From positions 5,195,981 through 5,259,980 of the forward strand of contig NZ_LT629732.1 of NCBI RefSeq assembly GCF_900104745.1: DNA of 64,000 bases. Reading direction: 5' to 3'. This DNA comes from Actinopolymorpha singaporensis (GTDB taxonomy: Bacteria > Actinomycetota > Actinomycetes > Propionibacteriales > Actinopolymorphaceae). Shown one piece after another: positions 56,695 to 64,000 of the stretch (its first letter is position 1; each line of letters starts with the position of its first letter). Below the pieces are notes generated by a model. It made no database searches and was not told the origin of the DNA. It saw only the letters and a list, made by a program, of their open reading frames with translations. The position numbers and the translations under genes are program-made.

Positions 56695-58970
56695 GAGCTG
56701 CTCCCGGAGGTCGCGCCGGGCAGGGCCAGTCGGGACACCGAACTCGAGGTCTTCCACTCCTCCACCGGCCAGCGGCCCTTGCGGGCCTCCCGCCACAGGT
56801 GGACGTCGGGGCTGACCGCCACCGGGCGGCCGACCACGCGCAGCATCGGCAGGTCGGAGTGGCTGTCGGCGTAGGCGTACGACTTCGACAGGTCGAGGTC
56901 GCGCTGGGTGGCGTACCGCTTCAGCCAGGCCGCCCGCGCCTCGCCGACCAGCGGCGGGCCGGACAGGAACCCGGTGCACCGGCCGCGGTCGTCGACGGCC
57001 AGGTCGGCCGCCACGATCTCGTCGAACAGCGGCTCCAGCGGACGGGTCAGCGGACGGATGGCACCGGTGATGAGCACGGTGCGGTGGCCGGCCGCCTGGT
57101 GCGCGCGCACCCGGCGCAGGGCGGCCGCGGACACGCGTTCGAGCACGTGCTGGGACAGCACCTCGTCGACGATGTGTTCCAGCTCGGCGAGGTCGGCGCC
57201 GGCGTAGCGGCGGTAGACCGAGCGCAGGAACCGGCCGCGGTCCTTGCGTTCGGCGTTCAGGAAGCCGGGCAGCCGGCGGACCAGCGCGCCGAGCTCGCGG
57301 GCCTTCCCCTGCCGGTCCAGCTCGGGCATCCGCAGCCAGAGGTAGGTCTCCACGACGTTGGACGACAGCAGCGTGCCGTCCATGTCGAACGCCGCCACGA
57401 TGTCCTCACCGGCCGGCAGCTGCGGCGCCACCGCGGGGGTGGAGCGGCCGCGCCGGCGGCGGATCACGTCGTACTTGCGCATCGCCTCGGTCACCGCCGG
57501 GCAGTGCACCTCGACGAAGTAGTGGTGCCAGTCGAAGCTCGTGATGTCGAAGGAGAAGTCCCGCTGGTCCTCCAGGTCGAGGCCGTTGTAGAGCGCGACG
57601 GTCCGGTCGTCGGTGAAGACCAGCTCGGTCTCGAGGTAGGGGCGGTAGAGGTCGTGGTAGCGGCGCAGGAAGTCCAGCCGGCGGCGCTGCTGGTCCAGGT
57701 CGCGGGCGAACCTGCGGACGCGTTCGCCGCGCGGTGCGTGGGTGACGAGGAAGTCGGCTGCCTTGTGTGCGCGTTCGCCGAGCGCGAGGGTGCGCTCGAC
57801 CTGTTCGCCACCGGGGAACCGCCACGTGGGCAGGCGGACCGCGCCGCGTTCGCTCATGTCGAACGGGTGCGCGTCGAAGTACTCGTGGACGAGCTCGAAA
57901 ACCATCGCGAACGTGAGCGGGTTGCGCAGGCCGGACGTCACCTGGAAGTACGCCGGACTGCCCGGCTCCGGCCGCTCCGCCGCCGCGGCCAGGGTGGCGT
58001 TGACCACGTGGTCGACCGGCACGATGTCGCACTGGGAGTCCGGGCTCGCCGGGAACTCCGGCAGCTCACCCCGGCCGTAGGCCAGGATCAGCGGCTCGGC
58101 CATCTTGAAGCCCTCGATCCACCCCGGGTGGGGAGTCTCGAGTGCGCTCTCGATGATGCTCGGCCGCAGGATCGTGACCGGCAGCGGTGCGCCGATCTCC
58201 TCCACGACGCGTTCGCCCAGGGCCTTGGTGAAGGTGTAGACGTCGGTCCAGCCGAGGGATCGTGCCCGCTCCCCGCCGGCCTCGACCAGCTTGGTGTCGA
58301 CCCACTCCTTGCGGCGCCGCTCGGTGTCCTGGGCGGAGGTGATCGGCCCGGCCCGGCGGTGCTCCCGCTCGGCCTCCCGGCGCAGCTTGGACAGGACGCC
58401 GGGCGCCCGCGAGGTCTCCTCGATCCGGTCGCGCATGGCCTGGCCCCAGCGGGCCTCGGTGCGCCAGTCGGCGGTGTGGTCGACCGGCCCCTCCGGAATC
58501 GCGCCACGGCGGCGGCCTGAGACGTACGCCGTGGACACGTGAAGGTAGTGGGCCCGGCTGCCGCTGTCGAGGATGCGGCGCAGCAGCATCTCGGTGCCGA
58601 GCACGTTGGTCTGGAACGCCTGGTGGATCGGCGGGTCGAACGACACGTCGCCGGCGCAGTGGATCACCACGTCGAGATCGCCGGGCAACTCCGGAACGTC
58701 GGACAGGTCGCCTTCGAGCACACTCACCCGGGCGTCGAGCAGTGCGGCGGTGTCACCGGCGTACCGGGACCGGGCCTGCTCGAAAATCGGCTTGTTGAGC
58801 AGCTGCTCCATCCGCGCCCGCCCGGTGAGCGAACCCTTCGGCCGGACCAGCGCCACCACGTGCGTCCCGGGGAGGTCGCGGAGGATGCGGTGCAGCAGTG
58901 CCTCGCCGACGAAGCCGGTGACGCCGGTGAGAAGCATCCGCTTCCCGTCGAGTCGCTCCCTGAGCCTCAA
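56691..58970 (-). CDS. Fused SDR (fatty acyl reductase-like) and HAD-IB phosphatase
   Basis: 759 aa. The N-terminal extended SDR (NAD_binding_4, male-sterility type) has TGVTGFVGEALL, VVIHCAGDVSF, HVSTAYVSG and catalytic YTFTK (near 244-248), as in acyl-CoA or acyl-ACP reductases. A middle region at about 340-500 resembles the FAR C-terminal helical part. The C-terminal HAD-IB has DMDGTLLSSN (near 527), LITGA and the DSHSDLPML acid pair. I chose TTG 58970 because GGAGGGG precedes it by 5 nt; GTG 59015 has no such site. It is first in a four-gene coupled cluster. Confidence 0.82.
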   Translation of the reverse strand: MRLRERLDGKRMLLTGVTGFVGEALLHRILRDLPGTHVVALVRPKGSLTGRARMEQLLNKPIFEQARSRYAGDTAALLDARVSVLEGDLSDVPELPGDLDVVIHCAGDVSFDPPIHQAFQTNVLGTEMLLRRILDSGSRAHYLHVSTAYVSGRRRGAIPEGPVDHTADWRTEARWGQAMRDRIEETSRAPGVLSKLRREAEREHRRAGPITSAQDTERRRKEWVDTKLVEAGGERARSLGWTDVYTFTKALGERVVEEIGAPLPVTILRPSIIESALETPHPGWIEGFKMAEPLILAYGRGELPEFPASPDSQCDIVPVDHVVNATLAAAAERPEPGSPAYFQVTSGLRNPLTFAMVFELVHEYFDAHPFDMSERGAVRLPTWRFPGGEQVERTLALGERAHKAADFLVTHAPRGERVRRFARDLDQQRRRLDFLRRYHDLYRPYLETELVFTDDRTVALYNGLDLEDQRDFSFDITSFDWHHYFVEVHCPAVTEAMRKYDVIRRRRGRSTPAVAPQLPAGEDIVAAFDMDGTLLSSNVVETYLWLRMPELDRQGKARELGALVRRLPGFLNAERKDRGRFLRSVYRRYAGADLAELEHIVDEVLSQHVLERVSAAALRRVRAHQAAGHRTVLITGAIRPLTRPLEPLFDEIVAADLAVDDRGRCTGFLSGPPLVGEARAAWLKRYATQRDLDLSKSYAYADSHSDLPMLRVVGRPVAVSPDVHLWREARKGRWPVEEWKTSSSVSRLALPGATSGSSS

Positions 58971-59033
58971 CTGTTCCCCTCCGTCGACATGGTGATGACA
59001 GGTCCAGCGGGTCACCCGGGCTGGTTTCGCAAC

Positions 59034-59039
59034 ACCTTA
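59034..59039 (-). promoter_or_regulatory. Candidate -10 for the SDR-HAD cluster
   Basis: On the minus strand TAAGGT lies 64-69 nt upstream of the TTG start and downstream of the priA hairpin. It would give the inserted cluster its own promoter. No standard -35 is seen at 16-18 nt, so it may use another sigma factor. Confidence 0.3.
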
Positions 59040-59084
59040 TCCGCACGTCCGCGCGCACCGGCCCAGCCCGTCCGGAAGTCGCGA

Positions 59085-59101
59085 CCGCCAGCACCTGGCG
59101 G
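59085..59101 (-). terminator. Short hairpin after priA
   Basis: CCGCCAG and CTGGCGG form a perfect 7-bp stem with a 3-nt loop, 23 nt past the priA stop. It may end or attenuate the his transcript before the inserted cluster. Confidence 0.4.
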
Positions 59102-59124
59102 CGTGGGTCCCTCACCCCGCACGG

Positions 59125-59844
59125 TCAACCGACCGCGGCGAGTGCTTCCTCCAGGGTGAACGCGCCCGCGTACAACGCCGTACCGACGATTGCGCCCTCC
59201 ACGCCCAGCGGGGTGAGGGCCGCGATCGCGCGCAGGTCGTCCAGGCTGGACACCCCGCCGGAGGCGACCACCGGCCGGTCCGTCGCGGCGCACACGTCGC
59301 GCAGCAGGTCGACGTTCGGGCCCTGCAGCATGCCGTCCTTGTTGACGTCGGTGACGACGTAACGCGCGCAGCCCTCGGCGTCCAGCCTGGCGAGGGTCTC
59401 GAACAGGTCGCCGCCCTCCCTGGTCCAACCGCGGGCGGCGAGGGTGCGGCCGCGTACGTCCAGCCCGACCGCCACCCGGTCGCCGTACTCGGCGATGGCG
59501 CGGGCACACCACTGCGGGTTCTCCAGCGCCGCCGTGCCGAGGTTGACCCGGGTGCAGCCGGTGCTCATCGCCCAGGAGAGCGCGTCGTCGTCGCGCAGCC
59601 CGCCGGACAGCTCCACCTGCACGTCCAGCCGGCCGATGATGTCGGCGAGCACCGCGCGGTTGTCACCCCGGCCGAACGCCGCGTCCAGGTCGACCAGGTG
59701 CACCCACTGCGCACCGGCGCGCTGCCAGGCCATGGCGGCCTCCAGCGGGCTGCCGTACTGGCCGCCCGTACCGGCCCGGCCCTGCACCAACTGGACGGCC
59801 TGGCCGTCGACGACATCGACCGCGGGAAGCAACGCGAGGCTCAT
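59125..59844 (-). CDS. priA: Phosphoribosyl isomerase A (HisA/TrpF dual function)
   Basis: 239 aa TIM barrel. It isomerises ProFAR in histidine synthesis, and in actinobacteria PriA also isomerises phosphoribosyl anthranilate (TrpF). General acid/base Asp are in [15 protein letters not shown] and [13 protein letters not shown]; the phosphate site is VASGGVSS. Absence of trpF beside trpC, trpB and trpA supports the dual role. It is encoded between hisH and the inserted cluster. Confidence 0.94.
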   Translation of the reverse strand: MSLALLPAVDVVDGQAVQLVQGRAGTGGQYGSPLEAAMAWQRAGAQWVHLVDLDAAFGRGDNRAVLADIIGRLDVQVELSGGLRDDDALSWAMSTGCTRVNLGTAALENPQWCARAIAEYGDRVAVGLDVRGRTLAARGWTREGGDLFETLARLDAEGCARYVVTDVNKDGMLQGPNVDLLRDVCAATDRPVVASGGVSSLDDLRAIAALTPLGVEGAIVGTALYAGAFTLEEALAAVG

Positions 59845-59921
59845 GGGCGCCGAGGCTACCGGCGGCCCGGTGACGCGTGGCGGGCGAGGTCAGCGCGAGC
59901 GGACCGAGGCAGGCCCGAACC

Positions 59922-60566
59922 TCAGCGCAGCGCGCCGATCCAGTTGGCGAGCAGCGCGGCGCCGGCGTCACCGGACTTCTCCGGGTGGAACTGCGTTGCG
60001 GCGAGCGGGCCGTTCTCCACCGCCGAGACGAACCGGTCACCGTCGTACGGCGTCCACGTCACGGTCGGCTGCCGGAACTTCCCGGTGGCGTGCAGCTCCC
60101 ACTCGCGCACCGCGTAGGAGTGGACGAAGTAGAACCGCTCGCCGGCGATCCCGGCGAACAGCGTCGACTCGTCCGGAACCTCCACGATGTTCCAGCCCAT
60201 GTGCGGCACGATCGGGGCCTTCAGCCGTTCGACCGTGCCCGGCCACTCGCCGCACCCCTCGGTCTCCACGCCGTGCTCGACCCCGCGCTCGAACAGGATC
60301 TGCATGCCGACACAGATGCCGAGTACCGGGCGGCCGCCGGCCAGCCGCCGGCCGATCACCTGGTCGCCCCGCACCGCGCGCAGGCCCTGCATGCAGGCTT
60401 CGTAGGCGCCGACGCCGGGCACCACCAGGCCGTCCGCCTCGCAGGCGGCGTCGAAGTCGGCGGTCACCTCCACCGCCGCGCCCGCGCGGTCCAGAGCCCG
60501 CTGGGCCGAGCGCAGGTTGCCCGATCCGTAGTCGAGCACCACGACGGAGGGCCTGGCCGTGCTCAC
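59922..60566 (-). CDS. hisH: Imidazole glycerol phosphate synthase glutaminase subunit
   Basis: 214 aa class I glutamine amidotransferase giving ammonia to HisF. Nucleophile Cys in [12 protein letters not shown], and the His/Glu of the triad in [18 protein letters not shown] at the N-terminus is typical. The GTG at 60566 overlaps the stop of the upstream 49-aa membrane ORF (GTGA). HisF is now 7.5 kb away although both form one enzyme. Confidence 0.95.
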   Translation of the reverse strand: MSTARPSVVVLDYGSGNLRSAQRALDRAGAAVEVTADFDAACEADGLVVPGVGAYEACMQGLRAVRGDQVIGRRLAGGRPVLGICVGMQILFERGVEHGVETEGCGEWPGTVERLKAPIVPHMGWNIVEVPDESTLFAGIAGERFYFVHSYAVREWELHATGKFRQPTVTWTPYDGDRFVSAVENGPLAATQFHPEKSGDAGAALLANWIGALR

Positions 60567-60712
60567 GGTGTCGACTCCCGCAGCCCCGCCCACAGGAACA
60601 CCCCGGCGAGCACACCGAGGGCCACCGTCAGCCAGATCGAGCGCTTCTGCTGCCGGCTGGCGATCATGCCGCCGACCAGCAGGCCTGCGAACGCGAAGTA
60701 GACGTACTCCAC
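60563..60712 (-). CDS. Small membrane protein in the his operon (49 aa)
   Basis: GTG 60712 opens a 49-residue frame ([47 protein letters not shown]) with two hydrophobic segments separated by a basic loop (RQQKR). Its stop overlaps the hisH GTG by GTGA and its start is 17 nt after hisB, which argues it is translated. It resembles the small uncharacterised ORFs found between hisB and hisH in other actinobacteria, as I recall. Function unknown. Confidence 0.65.
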   Translation of the reverse strand: MEYVYFAFAGLLVGGMIASRQQKRSIWLTVALGVLAGVFLWAGLRESTP

Positions 60713-60728
60713 TACAGCGCCCCCTCCA

Positions 60729-61337
60729 CTACAGAGCACCCTTCGTACTCGGCACGCCGCCCTCGCGCGGGTCCAGCGCCACCGCGTCGCGCAGCGCCCG
60801 GGCCAGCGCCTTGAACTGCGCCTCGACGATGTGGTGCGGGTCGCGGCCGGCGAGCACCCGCACGTGCAGGCAGATCGCGGCGTGGAAGGCCAGCGTCTCC
60901 AGGACGTGCCGGGTCAGCGAGCCGGTGAAGTGGCCGCCGATCATCGCGTACGCCTGGCCCTCCGGTTCGCCGGTGTGCACGCAGTACGGCCGCCCGGCCA
61001 CGTCGACCACGACGTGCACCAGCGACTCGTCCAGCGGTACCGTCGCGTCGGCGAACCTGCGGATGCCGCGCTTGTCCCCGAGTGCCTGCCGGAACGCCTG
61101 TCCCAGCACGATCGCGGTGTCCTCGACGGTGTGGTGCACGTCGATGTCAACGTCACCTTGCGCCCGGACGGTGAGGTCGAACAGGCCGTGCCGGCCCAAC
61201 TGGTCGAGCATGTGGTCGTAGAACGGCACCCCGGTCGACACGTCGACCCGGCCGCGGCCGTCGAGGTCGAGCTCGACGACGACCTTGCTCTCCTTGGTCT
61301 CGCGTTCGATCCGCGCGGTGCGCGCAGGTTCGGTCAC
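60729..61337 (-). CDS. hisB: Imidazoleglycerol-phosphate dehydratase
   Basis: 202 aa, monofunctional (no HAD domain). Mn-binding [14 protein letters not shown] and [15 protein letters not shown] are both intact, as is [15 protein letters not shown]. The GTG start at 61337 overlaps the hisC stop (GTGA). The phosphatase step is supplied by the HisN-like gene upstream. Confidence 0.96.
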   Translation of the reverse strand: MTEPARTARIERETKESKVVVELDLDGRGRVDVSTGVPFYDHMLDQLGRHGLFDLTVRAQGDVDIDVHHTVEDTAIVLGQAFRQALGDKRGIRRFADATVPLDESLVHVVVDVAGRPYCVHTGEPEGQAYAMIGGHFTGSLTRHVLETLAFHAAICLHVRVLAGRDPHHIVEAQFKALARALRDAVALDPREGGVPSTKGAL

Positions 61338-62413
61338 GCCGTCACCTCCTGCAGGGCGGCCCGGAAGGCCGCCATCTCCTGCTCGGTCCCGATCGACACC
61401 CGCAGCCAGCCGTCCGGCCCGGTCTCCCGGATGAGTACGCCGCGGTCCAGCAGGCCCTGCCAGACCGCGTGCCGGTCCGCGAACGTACCGAACAGCACGA
61501 AGTTGGCGTCGGAGTCGGCGACCCGGTATCCCTGTCCGCGCAGCCACCCGACGGTCTCGTCGCGCCGGGCCCGCAGCTCCTGCACGCGGGCGAGCAGGGA
61601 GCCGGCGTTGCGCAGTGCCGCCCGCGCCACCGCCTGGGTCACCGCCGACAGGTGGTACGGCAGCCGCACGATCCGCAGCGCGTCCACCACCGCCGGGTCT
61701 GCCGCGAGGTAGCCGAGGCGGCCGCCGGCGAATGCGAACGCCTTCGACATGGTGCGGGTCACGATCAGCCGCGGGTGGGCGGGCAGCAGGCTCAGCGCGC
61801 TCGGCGTGCCGTCGCGGCGGAACTCGCCGTACGCCTCGTCGACCACCACCATCCCCGGCGCGGCCGCACAGATGCGCTCGACCACCTCGAGGGGCAGCGC
61901 GGTGCCGGTCGGGTTGTTCGGCGAGGCGAGCAGGATCACCGCGGGCCGGTGCTGCTCGATCTGGGCGAGCGCGTGCTCGGGGTCGACGGTGAAGTCCTCC
62001 GCCCGGCGCCCGGTCACCCAGGTGGTGCAGGCGTCGCGGGCGTACTCGGGATACATGGAGTACGTCGGTGCGAACGACAGCGCCGTGCGGCCGGGCCCGC
62101 CGAAGGCCTGCAGGATCTGCAGCATCACCTCGTTGGAGCCGTTCGCCGCCCACACCTGTGCAGGCGTCAGGTCGTGGCCGAGGTAGGCCGCGAGGTCGGT
62201 GCGCAGCCCCAGCGCCTCACGGTCGGGGTAGCGGTTGAGAGTACGCGCGGCCGCCGCGACCGAGGAGGCGATGTCGGCCACGACGTCCTCGTCCGGCGGG
62301 TAGGGGTTCTCGTTGACGTTGAGGATCACCGGTACGTCGAGCTGCGGAGCGCCGTAGGGCTCCTCCTCACGCAGGTCGTCACGCAGCGGCAGGTCGGCGA
62401 GGGTCTGCCCCAC
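61334..62413 (-). CDS. hisC: Histidinol-phosphate aminotransferase
   Basis: 359 aa class I/II PLP aminotransferase. PLP-Lys in [26 protein letters not shown] at the N-terminus, ASPNNPTGT and [10 protein letters not shown]. The GTG start directly abuts the stop of the upstream phosphatase gene (TGA then GTG, no gap), and its own stop overlaps hisB. Confidence 0.95.
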   Translation of the reverse strand: MGQTLADLPLRDDLREEEPYGAPQLDVPVILNVNENPYPPDEDVVADIASSVAAAARTLNRYPDREALGLRTDLAAYLGHDLTPAQVWAANGSNEVMLQILQAFGGPGRTALSFAPTYSMYPEYARDACTTWVTGRRAEDFTVDPEHALAQIEQHRPAVILLASPNNPTGTALPLEVVERICAAAPGMVVVDEAYGEFRRDGTPSALSLLPAHPRLIVTRTMSKAFAFAGGRLGYLAADPAVVDALRIVRLPYHLSAVTQAVARAALRNAGSLLARVQELRARRDETVGWLRGQGYRVADSDANFVLFGTFADRHAVWQGLLDRGVLIRETGPDGWLRVSIGTEQEMAAFRAALQEVTA

Positions 62414-63226
62414 TCAGATCACCTTCACCATGCCGACCAGGGTCTTGGTGACCTCAGGCGTACCGGCGACCAGGACCTCCAGCCCACTCGACGTGGTGAC
62501 CCACTCGCTGGAGCCGCCCGCGGCGTCGACCAGCGCGATGCCGGCCGCGACGTCCCAGATGTTGACGCCGAAGCCGAGGTAGCCCTCCTGCGCTCCGAGC
62601 GCCACCGACAACAGCTCGCAGGCCGAGGAGCCGGTACGCCGGTAGTCGCGGGCCTGGTGCATCAGCTCGCCGAGGAACGCGTGCACCCGGGTGCGGTGGT
62701 CCAGCACGCTCGGCAGCCCGATCCCGACCAGGGAGTCGGACAGCTCGACCGCCGAGGACACCCGGGGCGTGCCGTCCCGGCCGAACACCTCCGCGCCGCC
62801 AGCCGCCGCCCAGTCGCCGTCGGCGGGCCGGACGACCGCGCCGGCCACGATCCGGCCGTCGCGTTCGACTCCCACCGACACGGCGTAGTCGCGGCGGCGG
62901 TGGACGAAGTTCATCGTCCCGTCCAGCGGGTCGACCAGCCAGCGCACTCCGCTGTCGCCGTCGTGCACGCCGGACTCCTCGGCCAGCACCGCGTCGCGGG
63001 GACGGGCGGCGCTGACCAGCCGCAGAATCGCGCTCTCGGCTGCCTTGTCGGCCGTGGTCACGAAGTCGGCTGCGTGTGCCTTGGTGTCGATCCGCAGCTC
63101 GCCGCCGCGCAGCTCACGCAGGATCGCGTGCGATCCGGCGTTCGCGGCCGCCAGTGCGAGATCGCGAAGATCCTGGTCCAGGGTTGCCGGATCGTCCGGC
63201 CGCCCGGGGTGTACCGGTCTGGTCAT
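62414..63226 (-). CDS. hisN: Inositol monophosphatase family, probable histidinol-phosphatase
   Basis: 270 aa Mg-dependent phosphatase. Metal ligands: Glu in LAEESG, WLVDPLDGTMNFVH and the late Asp in NIWDVAAGIALV. In actinobacteria histidinol-phosphatase is of this fold. Placement between hisD and hisC, with no other phosphatase in the operon, makes that the best reading; a generic inositol-phosphatase is the alternative. The ATG at 63226 was chosen for the conserved N-terminal helix; the frame extends further without support. Confidence 0.82.
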   Translation of the reverse strand: MTRPVHPGRPDDPATLDQDLRDLALAAANAGSHAILRELRGGELRIDTKAHAADFVTTADKAAESAILRLVSAARPRDAVLAEESGVHDGDSGVRWLVDPLDGTMNFVHRRRDYAVSVGVERDGRIVAGAVVRPADGDWAAAGGAEVFGRDGTPRVSSAVELSDSLVGIGLPSVLDHRTRVHAFLGELMHQARDYRRTGSSACELLSVALGAQEGYLGFGVNIWDVAAGIALVDAAGGSSEWVTTSSGLEVLVAGTPEVTKTLVGMVKVI

Positions 63227-63284
63227 GACTGGCTCGATTCGTCGAGGTGGGCCGCAGTGCGCTCGCCGGTGGGGCGGCGGGCCA

Positions 63285-64000
63285 TCAGGCATACCCGTCG
63301 GCTGCGGATCCGAACCGTGCCCGGACGGCCTGCCCGTGCGCGGGAAGATCCTCCGCCTCGGCGAGGGCGGTGACATGGCCGGCCACCTCGCGCAGCGCGG
63401 CCTGGTCGTAGTCGACGACGTGCACCGCCTTGAGGTAGCTGCGCACCGACAGCCCGGAGGAGTGGCAGGCGCAGCCGCCGGTCGGGAGCACGTGGTTGGA
63501 CCCGGCGCAGTAGTCACCCAAGGAGACCGGCGACCAGGGCCCGACGAAGATCGCGCCGGCGTTGCGTACCCGGCCGGCCAGCTCCCGGGCGTTCTCGGTG
63601 TGGATCTCCAGGTGCTCGGCGGCGTAGGCGTCGACGACCGCGAGCCCCTGCTTCAGGTCGTCGACCAGCACGATGCCGGACTGCTCACCGCTCAGTGCCT
63701 CGGTGATGCGCTGGACGTGCTTGGTCGCCGGGACCTGGTGAGCGAGCTCGCCCTCCACCGCCGCGGCGAGATCCTCGCTCGGGGTGACCAGGACGCTGGC
63801 GGCCACCGTGTCGTGCTCGGCCTGGCTGATCAGGTCGGCCGCGACGTAGGCGGGGTCGGCGGAGTCGTCGGCCAGGATCGCGATCTCGGTCGGTCCGGCC
63901 TCGGAGTCGATGCCAACCGTTCCCTTGACCAGGCGCTTGGCGGCCGTGGTGGTGATCCGGCCCGGGCCGGCCACGAAGTCGACCGGCCGGCACAGCAGCC
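63285..64000 (-). CDS. hisD: Histidinol dehydrogenase, 5' end outside window
   Basis: The last 238 codons are visible; the gene starts beyond the right edge. HisD oxidises histidinol to histidine with two NAD+. Conserved blocks are [53 protein letters not shown] (catalytic Glu/His region) and [25 protein letters not shown] differs slightly from the more usual NxYVxxAK. The stop is 58 nt before the hisN-like ATG. Confidence 0.95.
   Translation of the reverse strand, partial: LLCRPVDFVAGPGRITTTAAKRLVKGTVGIDSEAGPTEIAILADDSADPAYVAADLISQAEHDTVAASVLVTPSEDLAAAVEGELAHQVPATKHVQRITEALSGEQSGIVLVDDLKQGLAVVDAYAAEHLEIHTENARELAGRVRNAGAIFVGPWSPVSLGDYCAGSNHVLPTGGCACHSSGLSVRSYLKAVHVVDYDQAALREVAGHVTALAEAEDLPAHGQAVRARFGSAADGYA

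Noticed and set aside
52993..58970. Mobile element carrying the lipid-type cluster
   Set aside because: No integrase, transposase, direct repeats or tRNA were seen at the boundaries, and base composition matches the neighbours.

Overview
The window is high-GC DNA (clearly above 65% G+C by eye) from an actinobacterium. The markers are a dual-function PriA-type HisA, HGxxPAAW and Trp-operon-associated membrane proteins, a TIGR03085-type DinB-like protein, a Scr1/DUF5753-type XRE regulator, a YkoE-type thiamine transporter under a TPP riboswitch, and many GTG starts with 4-nt ATGA/GTGA overlaps. GH92 and GxGYxYP carbohydrate enzymes suggest a soil or plant-associated lineage. A Propionibacteriales relative (Nocardioidaceae/Kribbellaceae/Actinopolymorpha-like) is my guess; the sequence does not prove it. 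No rRNA, tRNA, CRISPR array, transposase or prophage gene was seen.

The backbone, read on the minus strand from the right edge, is an amino-acid supercluster. It runs hisD (cut by the window end), a hisN-like phosphatase, hisC, hisB, a 49-aa membrane ORF, hisH, priA; then hisF; then hisI, trpE, the Trp-associated membrane protein and the HGxxPAAW protein; then trpC, trpB, trpA, a DsbA-like protein, lgt, gltB and gltD. Most junctions within each block are overlapping or nearly so.

The backbone is interrupted by at least three blocks. (1) 52.4-59.0 kb, between priA and hisF: a fused SDR-reductase/HAD phosphatase, a zinc alcohol dehydrogenase, a LarA-like protein and a PlsC acyltransferase, followed by a YbhB-like protein coupled to hisF. 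This is the best candidate here for an uncharacterised pathway. (2) 25.7-51.5 kb, between hisF and hisI: mostly plus-strand genes, namely GH92, the DinB-like protein, the riboswitch-controlled ykoEDC transporter, two PH-domain membrane proteins, an XRE regulator divergent from a small Cys-containing protein plus a PCMT-like protein lacking its SAM-binding half, a GT2 with two paralogous polytopic glycosyltransferase-like proteins, a hydroxyacid-oxoacid transhydrogenase-like enzyme, a HAD phosphatase, an oligopeptide ABC transporter with fused ATPases, an APH-like kinase and a double DUF427 protein. (3) 14.8-22.6 kb, between the HGxxPAAW gene and trpC: RDD and DUF2752 membrane proteins, a Tat-exported GxGYxYP hydrolase, an arginine-catabolic pair (arginine dihydrolase/DDAH-like plus RocD) with an Lrp/AsnC regulator, and a P-loop kinase preceded by a truncated Walker-A ORF.

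The left edge holds the 3' part of a FluG-type amidohydrolase and two overlapping exported proteins of lower G+C. Non-coding features include strong hairpin terminators, a TPP riboswitch with an SD-sequestering hairpin, a run of 17-bp degenerate tandem repeats, and CAG-rich tandem repeats ahead of the riboswitch.
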